Shown here piece after piece: positions 24,152-31,064 of a stretch of 60,231 nt of DNA (the first letter of the stretch is position 1; each line of letters begins with the position of its first letter). The notes below the pieces were generated by a model, which saw nothing but the letters and a program-made list of their open reading frames with translations, had not been told where the DNA came from and did no database searches. The DNA lies in the NCBI GenBank assembly GCA_003164785.1, contig PLUE01000060.1, forward strand, positions 1 through 60,231. The letters run 5' to 3'. Origin of the DNA: Gammaproteobacteria bacterium. GTDB lineage: Bacteria; Pseudomonadota; Gammaproteobacteria; Steroidobacterales; Steroidobacteraceae. Both the position numbers and the translations under genes were made by a program.

Positions 24152-26533
24152 TTAGAAGTGGACCGTGAACGAACCGCCGATGATCCTGCCCTCCGACCAC
24201 GCCACCGCATCGCCACCCAGGTAGATGTTCGAGGGAGCCGGAGCCGTGGAGTTCGTCTCCAGCAAGGTGTGCAACTTGTAGAGCTTGTCGGCCACGTTGT
24301 TCGCATAGGCCGTGAACGTCACCTTCCCCGTGACGTATGACAACCGAACATCGCCCACCGCGTAGCCGCCCTGGGTCACGTTCGGATCGACCTGGTCGTT
24401 CGAATAAAAGTAGTACTTGCTCTGGTATTTCCAGTCGGTCGCGAACAAGAGGCTGGAGCCGTTCTTCAAGGGGATGCGGTAGTCCGCGCTCAGGACATCG
24501 GAGATGTGAGGGGAGCGGACGAACTTGTTGCCGGCGTAGCTGACGCCGCCCGTCGTATAGTCGGTGAATCGCGTGTTGAGCCAGGCTGCATTCAAGCGCA
24601 CGTGCAGGTTGTCGAGGGGCAGCGCCTCGATGGTGAACTCCGCGCCGTTGGCCTTGCCGGCCCCGGCGTTGGTGAGCTGCGAGATGCCGGCGGTGACGAC
24701 GTTGATCTGAATGTCGTCGTATTTGTAATAGAAGATATCGGCATTCGCGGTGAGACGCCCGGCGAGCCATTCGCTCTTGGCGCCCAGTTCATACGACGTG
24801 AGGTATTCCGGATTGACCACGTCAATGTTGGCGTTGGAGGTTGCGGAACTATTGTAGCCACCCGCGCGAAAGCCATGCGCGTACTTGAAATACGCGCGTG
24901 CGTGATCGGTAATCTTGTATTCGGGCGTGACGTCATAGGTCCATGCACCCCACCCCTTGTCGAGATCCTGGGTTGCGATGGTCTTCAGTCCCGTGACGGA
25001 GGTCGGCAGCCACCAGTCGCTGACGTTGGTGTACTGCGACAGCGGGTTGGCCGCAATCGGCGGCGCGTTGGAGATCTTGAGGTCGTCCGCCTTGATCTCC
25101 TTCGTATAGCGCAGGCCGGCGGTGACGTCGAATTTGTCGGTCACGTTGAAGGTGGTGCTGCCGAACCCGGAGTAGCTCTTGGTGTTCTGCAGGAAGCTCG
25201 AATATAGATAGCGTGAGGCGACACCGGTCGGCGTGTCGCCGGTGGCGGCATTCGGAAGAGTGGCCTGCACGGTCTGGGAATTGATGTCTTCGTCGAACCA
25301 CATGGCGCCCGCCAACCAGTTCCAACGATCGTCACGCGGCGAGGCGAGACGAACCTCTTCGGAGAACTGCTGCGTGCGGCCCGAGTTCCAACCGCGCAGC
25401 AACTCGAGCGGCGTGTCGTCGGAGTCGGAGAATGCCACGGTCTGAAAGCCCTCGTACGCCGAGATCGACGTGAGGGTATTGCGGCCCACGGGGCCGTTGA
25501 CGGTGAGCGCCACGCCTTCCTGCCGGATCTGGGTGGTATTCGGTGCGTTTTGCGCGATCGTCGTGGGGTCTGGATTCGGCGTGTAGCCCGCCGGCGTATT
25601 GGCGGTCGGCTTGTAGTATGCGCCATCGGGCCCCGCACCGATGACGGTCCACGGATTGCCATTGCCGTAGTAGTCCCGATAGTGGAGGTTCAGGAGCGCG
25701 TTCCAATCGGAGCCGAGATTGGCGAGGAATTGCAGGCGACCCGCATCGTCGTGAAAGCTCGTTTCGGTGCCACCGGTGAACGTGTCGTTGAATGCGCCCG
25801 GCGAGCTTTCGGCGTGAAAGGATGCTCGGGCTGCCAATACGTCGTCGATGATCGCGTCACCGTAGGCACCCTCGACGAGCAGGTCGTCGTATGAGCTGCG
25901 GTCGATCTTGGCGTAACCGCCGGGAGTGAACTCCGGTTTGGCAGAGATGAAGTCGATCGCGCCGCCGGTGGTGTTCTTGCCCCACAGTGTTCCCTGCGGA
26001 CCTTCCAGCACCTCGACGCGCGCCAGGTCGAATACGGGCTGCCCGGTGGCGTTGGCATTGCTGAAATAGACATCGTCGAAGTACACACCGACGGGACTCT
26101 GAACGTCGAATCCCTGCGCGCCGGTACCGACGCCGCGGATCCACCAACGGGGACGTGCGGGAGCGGTCTCGCCGGCCGACACGTTGGCGACGAGACTGGT
26201 CACGTTGGCGGCGGAACCGCCGAGGTCTGCCGCCGTGATGAAATTGCCGCTGATCGCCGTCACCGTCGTCGGTACGTTCTGAATGGATTCGGCGCGACGC
26301 TGCGCAGTCACGACGACCGCATCCAATTGTCCGGTCAGCGCCTTGGGAGCACCTTCGTTGGCCGCGAGAGTGCCGGCATTGCCGTCGCTCGTCGAGCCCT
26401 CGACGCCGGCCGGCGTGGCGAGCGCGGACTCGGCCAGCGCCACGCCCGCCGGGCAGCTGGCGACTGCGGCGCCGGTGAACACGACCAATGCTTGACGGAT
26501 GCCTGGAAACAACGAACTTGAACGCGATGACAT
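24152..26533 (-). CDS. TonB-dependent outer-membrane receptor
   Basis: About 793 residues. A signal peptide (QALVVFTGAAVASCPAGVALA) is followed by a plug domain (VVVTAQRRAESIQNVPTTV, then RVEVLEGPQGTLWGKNTTGG) and a 22-strand-type barrel ending in the C-terminal aromatic GGSFTVHF. Such receptors import scarce ligands with proton-motive energy through TonB. The gene is the first of an operon with the DszA-like monooxygenase, suggesting an organosulfur ligand rather than a siderophore. ATG 26533 is preferred because GGGGA precedes it by 7 nt; an upstream ATG at 26545 is possible. Confidence 0.9.
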   Translation of the reverse strand: MSSRSSSLFPGIRQALVVFTGAAVASCPAGVALAESALATPAGVEGSTSDGNAGTLAANEGAPKALTGQLDAVVVTAQRRAESIQNVPTTVTAISGNFITAADLGGSAANVTSLVANVSAGETAPARPRWWIRGVGTGAQGFDVQSPVGVYFDDVYFSNANATGQPVFDLARVEVLEGPQGTLWGKNTTGGAIDFISAKPEFTPGGYAKIDRSSYDDLLVEGAYGDAIIDDVLAARASFHAESSPGAFNDTFTGGTETSFHDDAGRLQFLANLGSDWNALLNLHYRDYYGNGNPWTVIGAGPDGAYYKPTANTPAGYTPNPDPTTIAQNAPNTTQIRQEGVALTVNGPVGRNTLTSISAYEGFQTVAFSDSDDTPLELLRGWNSGRTQQFSEEVRLASPRDDRWNWLAGAMWFDEDINSQTVQATLPNAATGDTPTGVASRYLYSSFLQNTKSYSGFGSTTFNVTDKFDVTAGLRYTKEIKADDLKISNAPPIAANPLSQYTNVSDWWLPTSVTGLKTIATQDLDKGWGAWTYDVTPEYKITDHARAYFKYAHGFRAGGYNSSATSNANIDVVNPEYLTSYELGAKSEWLAGRLTANADIFYYKYDDIQINVVTAGISQLTNAGAGKANGAEFTIEALPLDNLHVRLNAAWLNTRFTDYTTGGVSYAGNKFVRSPHISDVLSADYRIPLKNGSSLLFATDWKYQSKYYFYSNDQVDPNVTQGGYAVGDVRLSYVTGKVTFTAYANNVADKLYKLHTLLETNSTAPAPSNIYLGGDAVAWSEGRIIGGSFTVHF

Positions 26534-26580
26534 GGATATCCCCATTGCACCCAACGATTGAGTGCTTGCACAGGGCGCCA

Positions 26581-26596
26581 TTCAGAAAGCATGCCA
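26581..26596 (-). promoter_or_regulatory. Weak sigma-54-like site before the TonB receptor
   Basis: On the complement TGGCATG-CTTT-CTGAA. It shares the block CTTTCTG with the site at 19676-19691 and lies the same 48 nt before its gene, but the invariant -12 GC is GA here. It may be a degenerate promoter or coincidence. Confidence 0.3.
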
Positions 26597-26602
26597 ACGC
26601 AG

Positions 26603-26616
26603 TTTCCACGTGGAAA
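26603..26616. promoter_or_regulatory. Perfect 14-bp palindrome in divergent promoter region
   Basis: TTTCCACGTGGAAA reads identically on both strands and lies between the divergent TonB-receptor operon and the SsuD/DszB operon, 70 nt from the receptor start. It is a candidate operator for a dimeric regulator. The remaining region to 26891 has an AT-rich stretch (26800-26830) suitable for a CysB-type site but no clear motif. Confidence 0.5.
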
Positions 26617-26891
26617 GTTATTGTCGATGATGATTCAAAATAGGCAGTTGAAGCCGTACACGATCATCCGCATCGCGTGCGACCGGGTCGCTTGCGAGGC
26701 GGGCGAAATGTTCGCTGAAGGGATATGCGCAGCGGATGCTGATTTATCGGCAGCCTTTTGGTTGAACGATGCATCAGTAGCACCGAAACGCACATACATA
26801 AAAGTTATAACCACCTAATTTCTAATTAGTTCTCGCCGGCATCGATATCAATAGACTGGCTCGCGGTTGTATGGCGAAGGAGGACGAAGCG

Positions 26892-28064
26892 ATGAGTACG
26901 GAATTTTTCTGGCGGTTACCGCTCGGCAGCGACGGCCCAAACATGGCGCTCGACAAGAACAATCGAGGCGCCGCCGTTCATCGTCCCGGAAACATCGCTC
27001 CTGGACGATTGCCCAACGGCGATCCGGATGGCTTCACTTACATCGACTATATCGCGCAGGTCGCGAAGGCGGCGGAGATCGCAGGTTTCGAGGGCGCGTT
27101 GCTGCCCACGGGCCCCGAACCGTGGATCGCCGCGGCGGCATTGGCGCGGGAGACCCGGCGCATCAAGTTCTTGATCGCCTTTCAGGCGGCCTGGACACTG
27201 CCCGCGTACGCCGCGCAACAGGCGGGAATCCTGCAGAATTTGAGCCACGGCCGGTTGGAGTGGAACATCATCACCGGCGGGTCGCCCGTGCAGCAGGCGG
27301 CGAACGGCGATTTCCTCAGTCACGATCTTCGTTACAAACGCACCGGAGAGTTTCTCGACATCATCAAGGGACTGTGGGAGAACGAGACGTTCTCCTATGA
27401 GGGCGAGATATATCGGCTGCAGAACGGCTCTCTGTGGCCGGCTGCGCGCCAGGAACGACGGCCCGGCGTCTATTTTTCGGGTTTCTCCGATGCCGCATTG
27501 ACGGTCGCCGCGCAACACGCGGACGTCTATTTGAATTGGGCCGAACCGATCGACAAGTTGAAGCCCCATATCGAGCGGGTGCGCGAACTGGCGGCGAAAC
27601 AGAACAGGACCGTGCGCTTCGGAATTCGGATCGATCTGCTCGTCCGGGAAACCGAACAGGCGGCGTGGGACGAAGCGCGCCGGCAATACGAGTTGATCGA
27701 TGCCAGGACGGCCGCGATCTTGAACCGCATCAACGGCAACTCCGATTCCGTCGGCGCTGCGCGCCAGACCGCGTATCACCAGAACAAGACCGGGTTCGAC
27801 GATCTCGTGGTCGGCCCCAATCTATGGGCCGGGTTCGGCAAGGCGAAGCCGGGCCCGGCGGTCGGGCTGGTCGGCAGCTACCAGAACGTCGCCGAGCGTC
27901 TCTCGGAGTTCCGCGACGCCGGGATTTCGACGTTCATTCTCGCGGGCAGTCCGCATCTCGAGGAGGCGTTGCGGGTGGGTCAAGAGGTGCTGCCATTGGT
28001 GCACGCGCGTTCTATTCATGATCAAGCAGCGGCCCTCGAACCAGACGTCGCCAAAGTGGCGTAA
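26892..28064 (+). CDS. SsuD-type alkanesulfonate monooxygenase (flavin-dependent)
   Basis: A 390-residue LLM-class monooxygenase close to SsuD: EFFWRLPLGSDG at the start, then LLPTGPEPWIAAAALA, RRIKFLIAFQA, LSHGRLEWNIITGG, RYKRTGEFLDIIKGLW, RFGIRIDLLVRET, NLWAGFG and STFILAGSPHLEEA. SsuD-type enzymes use reduced FMN and oxygen to cleave alkanesulfonates to aldehyde and sulfite. ATG 26892 is chosen for its AAGGAGG site 8 nt upstream; an earlier ATG at 26871 lies before that site. It is followed 44 bp later by a DszB-like gene. The substrate may be a sulfonate or a related sulfur compound. Confidence 0.88.
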   Translation: MSTEFFWRLPLGSDGPNMALDKNNRGAAVHRPGNIAPGRLPNGDPDGFTYIDYIAQVAKAAEIAGFEGALLPTGPEPWIAAAALARETRRIKFLIAFQAAWTLPAYAAQQAGILQNLSHGRLEWNIITGGSPVQQAANGDFLSHDLRYKRTGEFLDIIKGLWENETFSYEGEIYRLQNGSLWPAARQERRPGVYFSGFSDAALTVAAQHADVYLNWAEPIDKLKPHIERVRELAAKQNRTVRFGIRIDLLVRETEQAAWDEARRQYELIDARTAAILNRINGNSDSVGAARQTAYHQNKTGFDDLVVGPNLWAGFGKAKPGPAVGLVGSYQNVAERLSEFRDAGISTFILAGSPHLEEALRVGQEVLPLVHARSIHDQAAALEPDVAKVA

Positions 28065-28108
28065 CCGGCCAGGGTATCGATGATTAACAATTTACAGGAG
28101 AACGTTTC

Positions 28109-29170
28109 GTGAGCAATTCAGGCAATCTCGATACTCTTTGGTATACCCGCTGCCCGGTGCCGACAGGACTTGGAATCGCCCTGCAGAAGGGTTGGCTCGA
28201 GGAGAGCTTCCGGTCGCAGAATACGGCCGTCAAATCGCTGCGCGAGTCCAACGACAAGGCCGTGCGTGAGTCGCACTTCGATCACAGCCTGCAAAATTCG
28301 GTGAGGCATGGCGGCAACATACCCGCCATCTGGGCCAAGTCCGCGGGTCGGGACACCCGTGTGTTGGGGTTGTCGTGGGCGGACGAGACGCAGCTGATCC
28401 TGACGCGCGACGATACCGGCATCAAGGGACCCAAGGATCTGAAGGGTCGGCGCTTCGGGTTGCCGAAGTGGGAGAACGTGCAGATCGATTTCTCGCGCGC
28501 CCAGGCCATACGGGGTCTCGAGAACGCGCTGCGCCTCAACGGTCTCGGGGTGGCGGACGTGGAACTGGTCGATTATGCGATCAGCAGCGGTCAGAGCGAT
28601 GCCCCGGCGGAGAAGATCGCCGGCACGAACGTGTTTGGCGGGCGGCGCAGCGGCGGCCAGGCCCGGGAACTCGTCGGGCTGCTGCGAGGCGAAGTGGACG
28701 CGATATTCCTGAAGGGCGCGTCGGCTTCGCATATCGCGAACCTGTTCGGTCTGAACACGGTGCTCGACACCGGGGCGCATCCGGAGCCGCTGATCCGCGC
28801 CAACAACGGCACACCGCGCACGCTGACCGTGGATTCCCACCTCATCGACAATCATTTCGGCGCCGCGGTGCGTATCGTCGAGCAGGTGCTCAGGGCCGAG
28901 GAGTGGGCCTGGGTTCATCCGGAAGAGACCCGGCAGTACCTTGCCCGGGAGAGCAACTCGAGTGAGTATTGGGTGGCGGTGGCCTATGGGACCGATGCGC
29001 ATCTGAAGTTGCGCACCAACCTGAACGAGTCTTCCATCGACGGCCTGCAAAATTTCACCGATTTTTTGCACCGCTGGAAGTTCATTCCCAATCCCGTCGA
29101 TGTACGCAGCTGGATCGACGGGCGGGCGTATCAGGCGGCCATCGAGGCACGGGGCGTGGCCGCCGCCTGA
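28109..29170 (+). CDS. DszB-like sulfinate desulfinase (copy 1)
   Basis: 353 residues, no signal peptide, PBP-like fold. The nucleophile block WYTRCPVPTGLGIAL (Cys15) corresponds to DszB Cys27, and SHFDHSLQNSVRHGG gives His56 and Arg66, matching DszB His60 and Arg70 with the same 10-residue spacing. Other family segments are DLKGRRFGLP and GEVDAIFLKG. GGAG precedes ATG 28109 closely. It is co-transcribed with the SsuD-type monooxygenase, so it probably releases sulfite from a sulfinate. It is clearly homologous to the copy at 18504 but divergent (roughly 40% identical by eye), implying different substrates. Confidence 0.82.
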   Translation: MSNSGNLDTLWYTRCPVPTGLGIALQKGWLEESFRSQNTAVKSLRESNDKAVRESHFDHSLQNSVRHGGNIPAIWAKSAGRDTRVLGLSWADETQLILTRDDTGIKGPKDLKGRRFGLPKWENVQIDFSRAQAIRGLENALRLNGLGVADVELVDYAISSGQSDAPAEKIAGTNVFGGRRSGGQARELVGLLRGEVDAIFLKGASASHIANLFGLNTVLDTGAHPEPLIRANNGTPRTLTVDSHLIDNHFGAAVRIVEQVLRAEEWAWVHPEETRQYLARESNSSEYWVAVAYGTDAHLKLRTNLNESSIDGLQNFTDFLHRWKFIPNPVDVRSWIDGRAYQAAIEARGVAAA

Positions 29171-29193
29171 CGGGGGTCGGCGGGTCGCCATGG

Positions 29194-29217
29194 AGAAGGC
29201 GTCTTCGGGCGCCTTCT
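29194..29217 (+). terminator. Rho-independent-type terminator after the desulfinase
   Basis: An 8-bp GC-rich stem AGAAGGCG / CGCCTTCT with an 8-nt TCTTCGGG loop, followed by TT only. It lies 24 bp after the desulfinase stop and 36 bp before the nitroreductase start, so read-through is possible. Confidence 0.6.
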
Positions 29218-29252
29218 TGCCGTATGCTTTGTCAATTTGATCGGAGTAGTCG

Positions 29253-29843
29253 ATGTCACGCATTGTTGATGGCGCCACCCTGGATACACTCTTTCGGGCC
29301 GCCCGGTCCATCCATACCTTTACCTCCGAGCCGCTGACCGACGCCACGCTCAAGGAATTGTATGATTTATTGAAGTGGGGTCCGACCGCCTTCAATTCGC
29401 AGCCGGCGAGATATGTGTTCGTTCGGTCCGCCGAAGGCAAGGCACGACTCGCGCCGACCTTGTCCGGCGCCAACCGGGATAAGACCCTCGCGGCGCCAGC
29501 GACCGTGATCATCGCGTACGACAGTCGATTCTTCCAGCGCCTGCCCGATCCAGCGTCGGGCGCACGTGTCGCCACGCTTTTCACGGACAATGCGGCTCTG
29601 GCGGAATCCACCGCGTTTCGCAATGGAACGCTTCAGGGTGGATATCTCGTCGTGGCCGCAAGGGCGTTGGGCCTGTCCGTGGGGCCCATGTCAGGGTTCG
29701 ATGTCGACAAGATCAACCAGGAGTTCTTTCCCGACGGCCGCTATCGTGCGAACTTTCTGGCGAACATCGGTTATGCGGATCACACCGAGCCACGCCCGCG
29801 GGGCACTCGATTCGAATTCGCCGACGTGGCCGAGGTGCTTTGA
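29253..29843 (+). CDS. Nitroreductase-family protein, RutE/HadB-like
   Basis: A 196-residue FMN-binding protein. RSIHTFTSEPLTDATLKELYDLLKWGPTAFNSQPARYVFV matches malonic-semialdehyde reductase RutE and related nitroreductases, and the length equals RutE. The family uses NAD(P)H with bound FMN. Here it follows the SsuD/DszB pair, and no other flavin reductase is present in the island. It might therefore supply reduced FMN to the monooxygenases (as DszD or SsuE do), or reduce an aldehyde released by them. Both roles are inference. Confidence 0.82.
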   Translation: MSRIVDGATLDTLFRAARSIHTFTSEPLTDATLKELYDLLKWGPTAFNSQPARYVFVRSAEGKARLAPTLSGANRDKTLAAPATVIIAYDSRFFQRLPDPASGARVATLFTDNAALAESTAFRNGTLQGGYLVVAARALGLSVGPMSGFDVDKINQEFFPDGRYRANFLANIGYADHTEPRPRGTRFEFADVAEVL

Positions 29844-29877
29844 CGGCCCCGACGCCGCAACGGACGTCCTCGACGCG

Positions 29878-29941
29878 GTAGCTGCCCTCGATCCAGTAGC
29901 TGCTCTCGATCCAGGAGCTACCCTCGATCCAGTAGCTACCG
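29878..29941. repeat. 18-bp tandem repeat, about 3.5 copies
   Basis: Units GTAGCTGCCCTCGATCCA, GTAGCTGCTCTCGATCCA and GGAGCTACCCTCGATCCA are followed by a partial GTAGCTACCG. The array sits between the convergent nitroreductase and small membrane protein genes. Confidence 0.88.
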
Positions 29942-30091
29942 TGCGTCAGCCACGGTCTCGCCGACCGGTTGGTCGCGCAAGCCGTTGGAATGGCCGGCCG
30001 ACGTCAGGAGGACGATGAGCAACAGCAGGGCGAACCACAAGTATTCGCGATCGCCTGCGGCGGTTGCCGGGGAAAGGGTCGTGTCGCTCAT
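29936..30091 (-). CDS. Small single-span membrane protein
   Basis: 51 residues starting MSDTTLSPATAAGDREYLW, with one clear membrane helix (FALLLLIVLLTSAGH, about residues 20-34) and a polar C-terminus. A strong GGAGG ribosome site sits 7 nt before ATG 30091. The family is not recognised. The 3' end touches the 18-bp tandem repeat. Confidence 0.6.
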   Translation of the reverse strand: MSDTTLSPATAAGDREYLWFALLLLIVLLTSAGHSNGLRDQPVGETVADAR

Positions 30092-30205
30092 GGTGCAGCC
30101 TCCGGATCGAAGATTAATCGTCACCTGGGTTCCGCGGAACGATTGTCCGGTCATTTGCATATATCAATTCAGCATAAGGCGACCGGATCGCATCGTGACC
30201 CACCC

Positions 30206-30871
30206 TCAGCGGCGCGCCCAGCGGTTCGCTGCATAGGCGAGCGCGACACCGGCGAAGGGCAGGATGACGACCGTGTCGGCCTTGTGAACGATCAAGGCGC
30301 CGGCAAGCAGGGCGCCGAACAGGTAGGAAATGACCACCGCGCTCTGGATTTTGACGTCCTTCAGGCCGAGCGCATCGCCGTTCGCGAGTGAATCGGCGAT
30401 GGTCCCGACCAGTTTGGTGAGCGTGGTCGTGAAAACGATGGTCGTGGCGCTGATCGTCTGTCCGATGACGGCCTGCACCCCCATGGCGACGGCCAGCAAC
30501 AGAATTTGCAAATGGTCAGAGGGAGCATTGGCCGCATGCGGGGTCCACAGCGCATAGAGCGCAAAGAACAACAGCAGTCCCCCCTCGGTGATCAACAGGA
30601 AGGTGAGCGCCTGTTCCTGGGCGCGGCTGCGCCGCTGTAGCACGCCCAGCGCGCAACCCAGCACGAATCCGCTCAGGGCGACCACCGATCCCATGGCTGC
30701 CTGTGAGTCGCTCTGCGCGACGTAGTAGGCCAGCAAGGCGAAATTGCCGGTCATGGCGGAGGCGAAGACGCCGCCGAGAGTGGCGAAGCTGATGACGTCC
30801 ACCGTGCCCGCCGCAAAGGCGGTCAGCAACAGCATCATCTCGACATGGTTCAATTTGAAGTTGTCCGACAT
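30206..30871 (-). CDS. DUF1275 (YoaK-type) membrane protein
   Basis: A 221-residue integral membrane protein with about six helices. The family segments FAAGTVDVISFATLGGVFASAMTGN near the N-terminus (the GxxD...FxxxxTGN pattern) and AMGVQAVIGQTI in the middle define DUF1275. The function is unknown; members are scattered in proteobacteria and actinobacteria. It stands alone, on the same strand as the upstream signalling genes. Confidence 0.88.
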   Translation of the reverse strand: MSDNFKLNHVEMMLLLTAFAAGTVDVISFATLGGVFASAMTGNFALLAYYVAQSDSQAAMGSVVALSGFVLGCALGVLQRRSRAQEQALTFLLITEGGLLLFFALYALWTPHAANAPSDHLQILLLAVAMGVQAVIGQTISATTIVFTTTLTKLVGTIADSLANGDALGLKDVKIQSAVVISYLFGALLAGALIVHKADTVVILPFAGVALAYAANRWARR

Positions 30872-30950
30872 GGTTGCGCGGCCGCGCTGCGCGGCTGAAA
30901 TCCTGGTGCGTGTTGCAGATCACGCGGATTGTAAGCGGTCCTGGATGTCA

Positions 30951-31064
30951 TTAGCGACCGCCAACCCGCCGGCACCGCCCGCGGGCAGGCGGGTGGGCGC
31001 CAGCATCCGCGGCGCCGGCGCAGGCGGCCATCATCACCAAGATCGCGACGGTCGTCAGGCCCAT
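30951..31064 (-). CDS. Possible very small lipoprotein
   Basis: A 37-residue frame, MGLTTVAILVMMAACAGAAD followed by a basic tail. MAAC could act as a lipobox. It overlaps the last 10 bp of the GGDEF-EAL gene. There is no strong ribosome site, so the call is tentative. Confidence 0.25.
   Translation of the reverse strand: MGLTTVAILVMMAACAGAADAGAHPPARGRCRRVGGR

Noticed and set aside
26750..26785. Possible sigma-54 site TTGGTTGAACGATGCA before the SsuD-type gene
   Set aside because: The distance from GG to GC is one base too short and the -24 element is poor; sigma-54 promoters do not tolerate altered spacing.
26558..26818. 86-residue plus-strand frame in the divergent promoter region
   Set aside because: It overlaps the receptor leader and the palindrome, has no ribosome site and no recognisable features.
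28118..29623. 501-residue open frame opposite the DszB-like gene
   Set aside because: Antisense shadow of a gene with clear catalytic motifs; no ribosome site and no family pattern.
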